Shown: positions 1 to 6,880, counted from the first letter of the stretch. The stretch is 11,196 nt of DNA from an uncultured Microbacteriaceae bacterium (GCA_946481135.1 CAMLMQ010000089.1:1-11196); one strand, 5' to 3'. Notes: a model not told the origin generated them from the sequence alone. A program made the numbers and translations.

Positions 1-485
1 ACGCCGCCGACGTCGTTCTGCAGCCGCGACTGGATGACGCCGGTCTTGGTGCGCGTGAAGAACCCGAGCTCCATCGACTGCAGGTGGCTGAAGAGCCGCA
101 CCCGCAGCGCGCCCATGACGCTGTTGCCGATGCGGGCGGTGAGGAAGGTCTGCGCGACCCCGAGGCCGGACGCGGCGAACCAGGCGAGCATCATGAGCCC
201 GACGAGTTCGAGGAGCACCGGGATGTCGGGCTCGCCGCCCGGCGGGAACAGCCCACGGTCGAAGGCCTGCTGGGTGAGCAGCGGGGGCAGCACCCCGAGT
301 CCCGCGCCGACCAGCACGAGGGCGATCGTGATCGTCAGTTTGCCGCGGTGCGGTCGGAACAGGTCGCCGATGCGGCGCAGCAGGTCGGGGATGCGCGGTG
401 CCTCCGCGTTGAGCGCGCGCTGCGCCTCGGCATCCTTCGCCCCCACGCGACGGCCACCGGGAGGCGTCATGCCCCGGCCCCCCAT
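1..485 (-). CDS. ABC exporter (fused permease/ATPase), N-terminal part, cut by window edge
   Basis: The minus strand from ATG 485 stays open to the left edge, giving about 161 residues. An Arg-rich N-terminus is followed by a hydrophobic segment at about residues 50-72, a loop, and a second at about 88-112. The stretch at 126-160 (LR..LFSHLQSMELGFF, then TGVIQSRLQNDV) matches the first intracellular coupling region of type IV ABC exporters of the MdlB/SmdB/MsbA kind. Such proteins are homo- or heterodimeric exporters of drugs, lipids or peptides and are usually near 600 residues, so the rest of the permease and the ATPase lie outside. The substrate cannot be told. The start is uncertain: GTG 491 and ATG 470 are in frame, and none has a good Shine-Dalgarno. 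It lies 88 bp downstream of the surface-protein gene on the same strand, so read-through is possible, though a terminator-like hairpin lies between. Confidence 0.88.
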   Translation of the reverse strand, partial: MGGRGMTPPGGRRVGAKDAEAQRALNAEAPRIPDLLRRIGDLFRPHRGKLTITIALVLVGAGLGVLPPLLTQQAFDRGLFPPGGEPDIPVLLELVGLMMLAWFAASGLGVAQTFLTARIGNSVMGALRVRLFSHLQSMELGFFTRTKTGVIQSRLQNDVGG

Positions 486-531
486 GCTCACGAGGGAAGC
501 CTACGCCGGGCCGAGAGCGCCCATGCGGGAA

Positions 532-557
532 GCCCCGGACGCCGACGCGACCGGGGC
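532..557 (-). terminator. Possible intrinsic terminator after the surface-protein gene
   Basis: Perfect 7-bp arms (GCCCCGG at 532-538 and CCGGGGC at 551-557) flank a 12-nt loop, just past the stop of the minus-strand gene ending at 574. There is only a weak T-containing run after it (TTCCC), so efficiency is doubtful. A second hairpin with perfect 8-bp arms at 538-545 and 562-569 overlaps it and would exclude it, so the true fold is unclear. Confidence 0.35.
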
Positions 558-573
558 CTCCTCGGCGTCGGAC

Positions 574-2580
574 TCAGGCGCGACGGCGCGTCGGCGAGAA
601 CTGCAGCATCGCGGCCAGCGCGAGCAGAGCCACACCGAACTGCACGAGACCGAGGGCACCGAGCATCGGCATCGTCGTGTCACCCGCGCCGGTCAGGGCG
701 AGGGTCGGCAGCTCGGGGAACTCCGGCGGCAGCGGGAAGGTCGGCAGGTCGCAGACCGCGGCGAAGACGTCGATCGACGCCGAGATCGCGGAGTTCGCGA
801 GACTCGTCACGGTGAGCGTATAGAACTCGCCGTTCGGCACCTGGAAGGTCGGCGCGACGCCGCCCGCACCGCCCGTGACGGTCACGGGGGGCGCCGCCGG
901 GTTGCCGGCGTCGTCGACGATCGTCACCTCGTACTGCTGCCCGCCCTGGAGCTTGTCGAGGGTGACGCCGTAGTACGTGGTGTTGCTGACGACCTCGCAC
1001 TGGATCGCCACGGCGATCGTCGGGGTGTCGGGGCAGGGCTTGAGGGTCGCCGACGCGGCGCTCTTCACGTTCGTGGCGAGCTTGTCGACGATCGTCACCG
1101 TGTAGGAGGCGTTCGCCGCGAGACCCGAGTAGGCCTGAGGAGCCGAGGCCGACGTGACCGTCACCGCCGTGACGTAGCCGGGAACGGCGTTGCCCGCTCC
1201 CTCGGTGATCGTCACGAGGTACTCGCGACCCGCACCGAGATCGGCGAAGGTCGCCGTGAGCGACCCGGTACCGCCGGGCACGGCGCACTCGGTGACCGCG
1301 AGGGCGAGCTTCGGCTGCGTCGGGCAGGCCTTCACCTCGATCGGGTCGGAGGCCGCGGTCGCGCCGGGCACGAGCGTGTCGAGCACCGTCACCGTGTAGG
1401 TTCCGGCCCCGACCGGGTAGACGCGGGGACCCTCCGACGTGGCGGTGGCGACGAACTCGTCGGCCTTGGCGCCGTTGATCCAGATCTCGTAGGCGCGGGT
1501 GGGCACGAGGCCGCTCAGCTGCACGGTGAGCTCCAGCGAGCCTCCCACGACGGTGCACTCGTTCGCGGTCACCGCGGGCTTGTCGGGCACGTCGGGGCAC
1601 GGCGCGGTCGCGAATGTGGTGCTCGTGATCGTGGCGGCGGAGTTCGCATCCGAGAGCACGACCGTGAGACCGGTGACGCTCTCGGGGAGGCCGCTGATCG
1701 TGAACGAGACCGAGGTCTCACCGGCGGCGGGCGTGAACGTGTACGGGAGCACGCCGGCGTACGGGGCGTTCCCCTGGTACACGGTGGCGGTGTAGGAGCG
1801 GCCCGGCACGACCGAGGAGGCGACGACCGCGACGGCCGCATTGCTCGAGCCGGTGGCCGTGCACTCGTTCACCGTCACCTGCAGGTTGGAGTTCTGCGGG
1901 CAGCCGACGGCGTAGGTCTCGATCGACTTGGTCAGACCGGGGTTCGAGTCGCTCGTGACCGTGAGGCGGTAGGTAACCCCGGCCTGCATGGCGGGCCAGG
2001 TCTTGCCGGCGGTCGTCGCCTCGAAGGTGTCGACGACCGTGCCGTTGCGGAACAGCTGACCCGTGTAGCGCTGCCCGGTCACGAGCTTCGAGATCGTCGC
2101 CGTGAGGGTCGTCGTGCCGCCGACGGTGTCGCAGACCGTGGCCCCGAGCGTGAGTTCGGGCGCGGCGCACGGCGTCGTCGTCTTGTTCTCCTTCTTGACG
2201 CTCCACCCGTTGCGGAAGTCCTTGTCGTCGTGTGCGACGACGATGACCGTGTAGGTGTTGATGACGGTCGGGTCGTCGAATGTGTACGTCTGGGAGAACG
2301 AGTTGCCGAACGTCTGGTCGGTCTTCACCTCGTCGTTGATCTTCACGTACACGGAATTGGTGCCGTTGTACTGCGTCAGATCGACCGTGAGGGCGTAGCA
2401 GTCGGCGTTGATGCGCGGGGTGTGCGCGTTCGCGGCGGAGACGCCCGCCACGATGCCGGCTGCCGCGAGCAGCAGCACGAGGAAGCCCGCGAGCACCGCG
2501 AACCAACGCGGTCGGCGCGAGCCGGTCTCGGCATCGAAGGAGAAGAGGCTGACGCGGGGGCGCAGGGGGACGGAGGACAT
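574..2580 (-). CDS. Secreted wall-anchored protein with six two-cysteine Ig-like modules and LALTG sorting signal
   Basis: 668 residues, not recognised as a named family. A basic N-terminus (to about 26) is followed by a hydrophobic core at 27-48 and a likely signal peptidase site after A52 (SAANA). Twelve cysteines fall into six pairs: 61/138, 150/227, 240/328, 342/419, 432/516, 528/610. Each pair spans 77-88 residues with 12-14 residue links, and each module starts with a strand around C and usually contains G-x-x-Y and YTVTV-like strands. This reads as six tandem Ig/FN3-like beta modules with a probable disulfide each. After a Pro-rich spacer (611-626) comes LALTG (627-631), a hydrophobic stretch and RRRA, which is the layout of a sortase substrate; LAxTG is the class E sortase preference. 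No catalytic motif is seen, so adhesin, stalk or structural roles are inferred. No sortase gene lies in the window. The ATG at 2580 has GAGAG just upstream. Confidence 0.87.
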   Translation of the reverse strand: MSSVPLRPRVSLFSFDAETGSRRPRWFAVLAGFLVLLLAAAGIVAGVSAANAHTPRINADCYALTVDLTQYNGTNSVYVKINDEVKTDQTFGNSFSQTYTFDDPTVINTYTVIVVAHDDKDFRNGWSVKKENKTTTPCAAPELTLGATVCDTVGGTTTLTATISKLVTGQRYTGQLFRNGTVVDTFEATTAGKTWPAMQAGVTYRLTVTSDSNPGLTKSIETYAVGCPQNSNLQVTVNECTATGSSNAAVAVVASSVVPGRSYTATVYQGNAPYAGVLPYTFTPAAGETSVSFTISGLPESVTGLTVVLSDANSAATITSTTFATAPCPDVPDKPAVTANECTVVGGSLELTVQLSGLVPTRAYEIWINGAKADEFVATATSEGPRVYPVGAGTYTVTVLDTLVPGATAASDPIEVKACPTQPKLALAVTECAVPGGTGSLTATFADLGAGREYLVTITEGAGNAVPGYVTAVTVTSASAPQAYSGLAANASYTVTIVDKLATNVKSAASATLKPCPDTPTIAVAIQCEVVSNTTYYGVTLDKLQGGQQYEVTIVDDAGNPAAPPVTVTGGAGGVAPTFQVPNGEFYTLTVTSLANSAISASIDVFAAVCDLPTFPLPPEFPELPTLALTGAGDTTMPMLGALGLVQFGVALLALAAMLQFSPTRRRA

Positions 2581-2594
2581 ACGGGTCTCTCGTT

Positions 2595-2606
2595 CGGATC
2601 AATCCG
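2595..2606. promoter_or_regulatory. Small dyad in the leader of the surface-protein gene
   Basis: CGGAT and ATCCG form a 5-2-5 inverted repeat 15 nt upstream of the surface-protein start codon. It could be a half-site pair for a dimeric regulator or nothing. It shares the octamer GGATCAAT with 4507-4514, just after the LuxR gene stop. Confidence 0.2.
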
Positions 2607-2630
2607 GCGCCGACGTCGCATCCGAGCTGC

Positions 2631-2717
2631 GGGACTCGGGGGCGGCGCGGGGGTGGCACCGGGTGGGGGATGTCGGGGGTGTGCTGCGGGGGGCACCCGA
2701 ACGGGGGACGGTCGGGG
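2631..2717 (+). other. G-run tract, potential G-quadruplex
   Basis: Nine runs of three to six G lie on the plus strand: 2631-2633, 2638-2642, 2649-2653, 2661-2663, 2665-2669, 2675-2679, 2688-2693, 2703-2707 and 2714-2717. The first six are separated by loops of 4, 6, 7, 1 and 5 nt, satisfying the classical G3N1-7 rule over 2631-2679. The tract lies between the candidate minus promoter and the surface-protein start, so it would be C-rich in that mRNA and G-rich in the template strand. Folding is inferred only. Confidence 0.45.
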
Positions 2718-2726
2718 CCGGTCCTC

Positions 2727-2756
2727 ATTATGGTGGACAGGCGAAACCCCCCGCAA
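2727..2756 (-). promoter_or_regulatory. Candidate promoter of the surface-protein gene
   Basis: Read on the minus strand, TTGCGG (2756-2751) and CATAAT (2732-2727) are 18 bp apart. CATAAT matches five of six bases of the sigma-70 type -10 element. Start of transcription would be near 2720, leaving an untranslated leader of about 140 nt that contains the C-rich complement of the G tract. Confidence 0.45.
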
Positions 2757-2764
2757 CTAATGTT

Positions 2765-2770
2765 TATCCT
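2765..2770 (+). promoter_or_regulatory. Candidate -10 element for the LuxR-type gene
   Basis: TATCCT fits the actinobacterial TAnnnT -10 pattern and faces the regulator gene starting at 2870. No convincing -35 hexamer is present at the right distance; it would fall inside the opposing candidate promoter. If both are real, the two promoters overlap and would compete for polymerase. Confidence 0.3.
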
Positions 2771-2869
2771 GAATGATGAGTCGGTTGCGCGACTGGGAGC
2801 GGGCCGGCATCCTCCGTATCTCTGCCTCGGCGTCACCTCCCGGGCGGCAGTCCTCGTCCCAGGAGTCTT

Positions 2870-4504
2870 GTGCATCACCTTTCGTTCGACGAACTCGTCG
2901 CCGTGGTGGAGCAGGCCATCGCCTCCGAAGACATCCCCGCCGCGCGAGCCGCGATCCGCGTCAATGCCCGCCCGCTGGCCGTCCAGCACGGAGCGCGGTT
3001 TCGATCCTTTGTCACGCAACTTCCCGAGGAAGTATGGGGGTACGACGCGTCGGTCGCCGGCGCCATGGGGGAGAGCTTTCGCGCCGCTGGCTCGGCTCCG
3101 GGATCCGCCGCCTTCGGCTACCTCTCTTCGGCTGAGGCCATCCTCGCGGACCGGGGGCCAGATGCCGACCCCGAGCGTGTCGCCCTAGACCTCGCCTACG
3201 CGGCCGCCCTTCGCGGTCGGGGTGCCCTGGATGCAGCGCTCGAGCGCGTGGCCGATGCCCAGCGGGTCACGGACCAATCACGCGTACCCGTGCCCAAGCG
3301 CGTCGAGCTGGCGGCGCGGACCGCTCTCGAACGGGGACTGCTGCGGCTGCTCCGTGGCGAGCTCGATGCAGCTCGGGAGGCGCTGGAGTTCGCCGAGGCG
3401 CTCGCACCCGAGGCACTCACGGGCGCCGAGCACGTCGAGGCGCTGGGCGGCCTCGCGCTCACGCACTACGTTCAGACGGGTCTCGGCGAAGTGGACAGGC
3501 TGGCCGACAGAGCTCGCTCTCTCGCCGAGGAGACGGGACTGTGGGAGAGCCGTTTCGCCGCACCGGCGCTGGCGGCTGCGGTCCTCGCCGCGGTCGAGCG
3601 CGGCGATCTGACTGCGGCCGCGGAACTTGAGACGCACCTGACCACCGCCGCCTCATCCTCGGAGTGGCAACCCTTCGCCGAGCTCGTCGGGGCGAGTCGG
3701 CACCTTGCGGCCGGGGCGCCGACAGACGCGCTGGAGCAACTGTCGAGAGCCTGCTCGGCGTACCAGACATGGTCGCCGCCCGGCCTCGGCCTTCCGTCGG
3801 CGGAACTCATCCGCGCCACAGCCCTCGTCGCACTGGACCAGGGCGAGGAGGCGTGGGCAATCCTGCGGAGCCTTGACCCGTTCGAGCACCATCTTCTCTG
3901 CCCGGCGCGCATCATCGGCCTCTTGCGGTTCCGCAACGGGGACCTCTCGGGAGCGTTGGCGGCCCTGGCCGACTGTGAAGCGCTCGGAGACGACCACAAT
4001 CGCCGAACGATGGTCGAGGTACGAATGCTGCGCGCGGCGATCCATTACGCGCGGGGCGACTTCGAGGTCTCGGATGCCGCATTCGATCGGGGACTCGCCG
4101 CACTCACGCTCACAGGTTCGCGAGCGCCGCTCCGGCTGATCCCCCCAGCCATCCTCGGTCCGATCGCCGCACGCGCGCTCGATCGAACCCAGGGCGACTG
4201 CGCGCGGCACATTCTTCGGGAGGTCGCGCGCGCCACCCAGGACACACAAGGTCGCATCGAGCCGCTGAGTCGGCAGGAGCTGCTTGTGCTCGCAGAAGTC
4301 GAGAAGGGATCGACCGTCGCGGGAATCGCCTCTGCGTTGTTCCTCTCCCCCAACACCGTCAAGACGCATCTGCGACGGCTCTATCGCAAGCTTGGCGTCT
4401 CGACACGTGCGGATGCGATCCGCCGGGCCAAGGCCCTCGGATTGGGGCATCCGCTCACCCGCGATTCACCCGACCAGACGGATTGGTCGTCACGGCGGCG
4501 GTGA
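2870..4504 (+). CDS. LuxR-type transcriptional regulator with long helical (TPR-like) region, no ATPase
   Basis: 544 residues from a GTG start; AGGAG at 2861-2865 lies only 4 nt before it, a tight but usable spacing. Residues 465-525 form a clear LuxR/GerE helix-turn-helix: LSRQELLVLAEV, then GIASALFLSPNTVKTHLRRL, then KLGVSTRADAIRRAKALGL. Residues 1-460 are Ala/Leu/Glu-rich and helical, like the TPR-like part of MalT/LAL regulators. No Walker A motif, receiver domain or PAS-like segment is visible, so this is an ATPase-less version of that layout whose input signal is unknown. The gene is divergent from the wall-protein gene across 289 bp, which makes that gene the obvious candidate target (inference). 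By eye it uses more A/T-ending codons than its neighbours, which could mean recent acquisition; I did not count them. A Trp/Ser/Arg tail follows the HTH. Confidence 0.9.
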   Translation: MHHLSFDELVAVVEQAIASEDIPAARAAIRVNARPLAVQHGARFRSFVTQLPEEVWGYDASVAGAMGESFRAAGSAPGSAAFGYLSSAEAILADRGPDADPERVALDLAYAAALRGRGALDAALERVADAQRVTDQSRVPVPKRVELAARTALERGLLRLLRGELDAAREALEFAEALAPEALTGAEHVEALGGLALTHYVQTGLGEVDRLADRARSLAEETGLWESRFAAPALAAAVLAAVERGDLTAAAELETHLTTAASSSEWQPFAELVGASRHLAAGAPTDALEQLSRACSAYQTWSPPGLGLPSAELIRATALVALDQGEEAWAILRSLDPFEHHLLCPARIIGLLRFRNGDLSGALAALADCEALGDDHNRRTMVEVRMLRAAIHYARGDFEVSDAAFDRGLAALTLTGSRAPLRLIPPAILGPIAARALDRTQGDCARHILREVARATQDTQGRIEPLSRQELLVLAEVEKGSTVAGIASALFLSPNTVKTHLRRLYRKLGVSTRADAIRRAKALGLGHPLTRDSPDQTDWSSRRR

Positions 4505-4566
4505 TTGGATCAATTGGTTGCCTGCGAGGACACCGTCCCTGATCCCGGTGGAGTCGCGACGACATC

Positions 4567-4606
4567 GGGGCGGGGTCAGCCGGCTGGTTACCGGCGGCCC
4601 CGCCCC
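4567..4606 (+). terminator. Terminator-like hairpin after the LuxR-type gene
   Basis: The outer stem GGGGCGGGG (4567-4575) pairs with CCCCGCCCC (4598-4606), and the inner stem GCCGG (4579-4583) with CCGGC (4591-4595), around a 7-nt loop. It begins 62 nt after the regulator stop. No real T run follows, as is common for actinobacterial terminators. It could act on either strand. Confidence 0.6.
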
Positions 4607-4642
4607 CCTACCCGCCCGACCCGAGCTCGGTCTCGGGATGCG

Positions 4643-4676
4643 GAAAGGCGCCGCCCCCGAGGGGACGGCGCCTTTC
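4643..4676 (-). terminator. Intrinsic terminator of the rplJ-rplL operon
   Basis: Sixteen-nt arms (4643-4658 and 4661-4676) are complementary except at one position, with a very tight GA-centred loop. That odd position is a G-U wobble in minus-strand RNA but an A-C mismatch in plus-strand RNA, which favours use by the rplL transcript. It lies 14 nt past the rplL stop, and the 3' arm ends in CUUUC. Confidence 0.8.
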
Positions 4677-4689
4677 GCGTGATGACGAG

Positions 4690-5085
4690 TTACTTCAGGG
4701 TGACCGTCGCGCCGGCGCCCTCGAGGGCCGCCTTCGCCTTCTCGGCGGTCTCCTTGTTGACGCCCTCGAGCACGTTGCTCGGCGCGCCGTCGACGAGGGC
4801 CTTCGCCTCGCCCAGCCCGAGGCTGGTGAGGGTGCGCACCTCCTTGATGACGGCGATCTTGCCGGCACCGGCGGACTCGAGGACGACGTCGAACGAGTCC
4901 TTCTCCTCCTCGGCGGCGGCGTCGCCACCGGCACCACCGGCGGCCGGAGCGGCAGCGGCGACGGCGACGGGGGCGGCGGCGGTGACCTCGAAGGTCTCCT
5001 CGAACTTCTTGACGAACTCCGACAGCTCGATGAGCGAAAGCTCCTTGAACGCCTCGAGCAGCTCGTCGGTGGTGAGCTTGGCCAT
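4690..5085 (-). CDS. rplL: 50S ribosomal protein L7/L12
   Basis: 131 residues, against 121 in E. coli. The N-terminal dimerisation and L10-binding helices (about 1-32, [20 protein letters not shown]) are followed by a long Ala/Gly-rich hinge (about 36-58) and the acidic C-terminal factor-binding domain (about 60-131), containing [20 protein letters not shown] and [14 protein letters not shown]7/L12 dimers form the mobile ribosomal stalk with L10 and recruit and stimulate the translation GTPases. The ATG at 5085 has a good AAGGAGT Shine-Dalgarno. The gene lies 42 nt after rplJ with no terminator between, so the two are cotranscribed, and the extra ribosome site fits the several-fold excess of L12 over L10. 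A strong terminator follows. The rpoB gene that often comes next in bacteria is absent here. Confidence 0.98.
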   Translation of the reverse strand: MAKLTTDELLEAFKELSLIELSEFVKKFEETFEVTAAAPVAVAAAAPAAGGAGGDAAAEEEKDSFDVVLESAGAGKIAVIKEVRTLTSLGLGEAKALVDGAPSNVLEGVNKETAEKAKAALEGAGATVTLK

Positions 5086-5127
5086 TTCTTACTCCTTGTT
5101 GATTCTCGGTTCAGATCCGCGCAGCGT

Positions 5128-5643
5128 TCAGCTGCCGGACTCCTGCTTCGCGCGGAGCGCGTCGACCGCACGGGCGGCCTTCGCGAGCGGCGCGTTGAAC
5201 ATGTAGGCGGCTCCGAACAGCGAGGCCTTCATGGCGCCCGCCAGCTTCGCCAGCAGCACCTCCCGGCTCTCGAGGTCGGCGAGCTTGCCCACCTCCGACG
5301 CGGTCAGGGGGGCACCGTCGAAGTACCCGCCCTTGACCACGAGTAGAGGGTTCGCCTTGGCGAAGTCACGCAGCGTCTTCGCGACGGCGACGGTGTCGCC
5401 GTGCACGAAGGCGAGCGCGGACGGACCAGCGAGCTGGTCGTCGAACGAGGCGATTCCGGCCTCATTCGCCGCGATCTTCGTGAGCGTGTTCTTCACCACG
5501 GCATAGCTCGCGTGGTCACGGAGCTTCGTGCGCAGCTCCTTGAGCTGCGCCACCGTGAGCCCGCGGTACTCGGTGAGCACGATCGCGTTCGAGTTGCGGA
5601 AGTTCTCCGTCAGCTCGGCGACCGTGGCTTCCTTGTTCGCCAT
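5128..5643 (-). CDS. rplJ: 50S ribosomal protein L10
   Basis: 171 residues, normal for the family (165 in E. coli). The N-terminal globular rRNA-binding part carries the typical [31 protein letters not shown] and VVKNTL segments and the middle GPSALAF block. The C-terminal part (about 135-171) is the helix that carries the L7/L12 dimers. L10 anchors the stalk on 23S rRNA with L11 and, in other bacteria, represses its own operon by binding the mRNA leader. The ATG at 5643 has AGGAA 5 nt upstream. The leader at 5644-5814 contains an intrinsic terminator, which matches this mode of control. The last residues (RAKQESGS) are a variable tail. Confidence 0.98.
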   Translation of the reverse strand: MANKEATVAELTENFRNSNAIVLTEYRGLTVAQLKELRTKLRDHASYAVVKNTLTKIAANEAGIASFDDQLAGPSALAFVHGDTVAVAKTLRDFAKANPLLVVKGGYFDGAPLTASEVGKLADLESREVLLAKLAGAMKASLFGAAYMFNAPLAKAARAVDALRAKQESGS

Positions 5644-5814
5644 GGCGTTCCTGTCTGTCGTGAATGGATCGGCGTCGACCGCGTTCCACGAAAAAAGCTC
5701 CGGCGCATGCGCACGGAGCTCGATCCCGACAGGGAGGTCACTTCACACACCTGCGCAGGCTTCCTGACGGAACTTAGTCCTTCGCGCGAACGAAGGAACC
5801 GGCGGTCTACGGCC
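5644..5814 (-). promoter_or_regulatory. rplJ leader (L10-leader type autoregulatory RNA)
   Basis: About 170 nt of untranslated RNA would precede rplJ. In transcript order it holds a hairpin with 7-bp arms (5797-5791 and 5784-5778), the self-complementary CCTGCGCAGG (5759-5750), and an intrinsic terminator (5720-5691) ending about 47 nt before the start codon. This fits the known L10 leader class, in which binding of L10 or L10-L12 favours termination. I assign it by position, stem order and the terminator, not by a covariance search. The exact L10-binding kink-turn and the antiterminator partner were not resolved. Confidence 0.7.
5691..5720 (-). terminator. Attenuator hairpin in the rplJ leader
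   Basis: On the minus strand AGCTCCG (5720-5714) pairs with CGGAGCT (5702-5696). A short inner GCG/CGC stem and CATG loop lie between, and the 3' arm runs into six T (5696-5691). This is the only hairpin in the window with a classical U tract, and it lies before rather than after the operon genes, so it reads as an attenuator. Confidence 0.8.
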
Positions 5815-5820
5815 TCGATG

Positions 5821-5849
5821 AGGCTACGCGACGGATGCCGATCCGGCAA
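5821..5849 (-). promoter_or_regulatory. Candidate rplJ-rplL promoter
   Basis: On the minus strand TTGCCG (5849-5844) and TAGCCT (5826-5821) are 17 bp apart: four of six for the -35 consensus, and a TAnnnT -10. Transcription would start near 5814. The -35 element begins only 10 bp past the stop codon of the upstream minus-strand gene (5860). Confidence 0.5.
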
Positions 5850-5859
5850 GTCGGGTGCG

Positions 5860-6798
5860 TCACTCCGGGGTGGGCTCGGCGGACGGCTTCTTCGGAGCGG
5901 CCGGCTTCTTCGCGGCGGGCTTCTTCGGAGAGGGCGTCGCTTCCGCGGGCTTCTCCGCGGCGGGCTTCCGGGGGGCGGACGGCTTCTTCGGAGCAGTCGG
6001 CTTCGTCGTGGCGACCGGCTTCCGATCGACCGGCTCCTCGACGACGGGCTCCTCGGCGACGGGCTCCGCAGCGGCGGCGGAGGCCGCCTCATCGGCAGCC
6101 GCATCTCTCTTCCGCCCGCGCACCGCGGGAACCACGAGGGCGACGACGATCACCGCGAGCAGCACGAGCAGCACCGCGATCGCGAGCCCGACACCCGTTC
6201 CGGGGTCTCCGCCGTCGGCCGGCGGGGCGCTCGACGGCGGCACGAGCGCGATGTCGTCGACGGGCACGGGCGTGCTGAGCCCCGTGCGCCCCGGGACGAG
6301 CGGCGTCAGGGTGCCGTCGGCGGCGAGCGAGAGCCAGGCGAGGGAGTCGGCGTCGTGCACGAGCGACGAGCCGTCGGGCACCGCCGACAGCGCGATCGCG
6401 AGGTCGGCGTCGGCCACGAACGAGGCGAGCTCGGGCAGTACGGTCGCCGGGTTGATCCAGATCGTCGCGACCCCGACCGGCTCCTCGGCGATCGAGATCG
6501 GCACGATCCACTCGTTCACGATGTCGACGGGATGCTCGGTCTCCTCGCCCGCGCGCAGCTCGGCGCTCCAGACATGCACGCGCTCGATCGCGCCCGTCGT
6601 CGTGGTCTCGTCGAAGTCGACGCCGTTCCCGGCGGCGTCGACGCCGTAGACGTCCTCCAGCTGGAGCACGAGCGACCCGTCGGCGACGTACGCGGCGACC
6701 TCCGACGGCACGGAGCCTTCGGCGTGGGCGAGGCCGGCGGGGGCGAGGGCGAGCAGCACCGCGATCGGCGCCGCCCACGCGCTGCGGAGTCGGGGCAT
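5860..6798 (-). CDS. Secreted single-pass membrane protein with Lys/Pro/Ala-rich cytoplasmic tail
   Basis: 312 residues, no family recognised. A signal peptide (about 1-26, ending AHA) leads to an extracytoplasmic domain of about 170 residues, rich in Val, Asp, Glu and Ser. It includes VHVWSAELRAGEETEHPV and ATIWINPATV, which suggest a beta fold. After a Pro/Ser/Gly linker comes one membrane helix (about 203-225), then RGRKR as a positive-inside stop. The remaining 80 or so residues are low complexity: first Ala/Glu (AEEPVVEEPV), then repeated KKP/KPA units (APKKPSAPRKPAAEK and similar), resembling histone H1-like tails. The tail would lie in the cytoplasm. The ATG at 6798 has AAAGG 7 nt upstream. 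The gene lies just upstream of the rplJ promoter in the same direction, but a separate rplJ promoter makes a functional link uncertain. Surface sensing or anchoring to nucleic acid or acidic lipid are only possibilities. Confidence 0.82.
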   Translation of the reverse strand: MPRLRSAWAAPIAVLLALAPAGLAHAEGSVPSEVAAYVADGSLVLQLEDVYGVDAAGNGVDFDETTTTGAIERVHVWSAELRAGEETEHPVDIVNEWIVPISIAEEPVGVATIWINPATVLPELASFVADADLAIALSAVPDGSSLVHDADSLAWLSLAADGTLTPLVPGRTGLSTPVPVDDIALVPPSSAPPADGGDPGTGVGLAIAVLLVLLAVIVVALVVPAVRGRKRDAAADEAASAAAAEPVAEEPVVEEPVDRKPVATTKPTAPKKPSAPRKPAAEKPAEATPSPKKPAAKKPAAPKKPSAEPTPE

Positions 6799-6880
6799 CC
6801 GAGCGCCTTTCTGGTCGGGGACGCCTCAGTCTCTCACCGCGGGGCCGCCGCACGGCGCCAATACGACGGATGTCGCCGCG

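Noticed and set aside
538..569. Second hairpin (arms 538-545 and 562-569) overlapping the terminator candidate
   Set aside because: It is perfect but excludes the other hairpin. With no U run and no leader gene, I do not claim an RNA switch.
34..2760. A 908-codon open frame on the plus strand
   Set aside because: Its product is Arg/His/Gly/Asp-rich low-complexity sequence, as expected from the opposite strand of GC-rich genes. The minus strand carries a coherent signal peptide, repeats and sorting signal over the same DNA.
1718..3019. A 433-codon minus frame spanning the divergent control region, and similar long frames at 6089-7390, 7278-8180, 8847-10040 and 10053-11009
   Set aside because: They overlap well-supported genes and have Arg/His/Asp-rich shadow compositions; high GC alone keeps these frames open.
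4621..4630. Palindrome CCGAGCTCGG between the two terminators
   Set aside because: It is short, GC-rich and between convergent 3' ends, so an operator role is unlikely.
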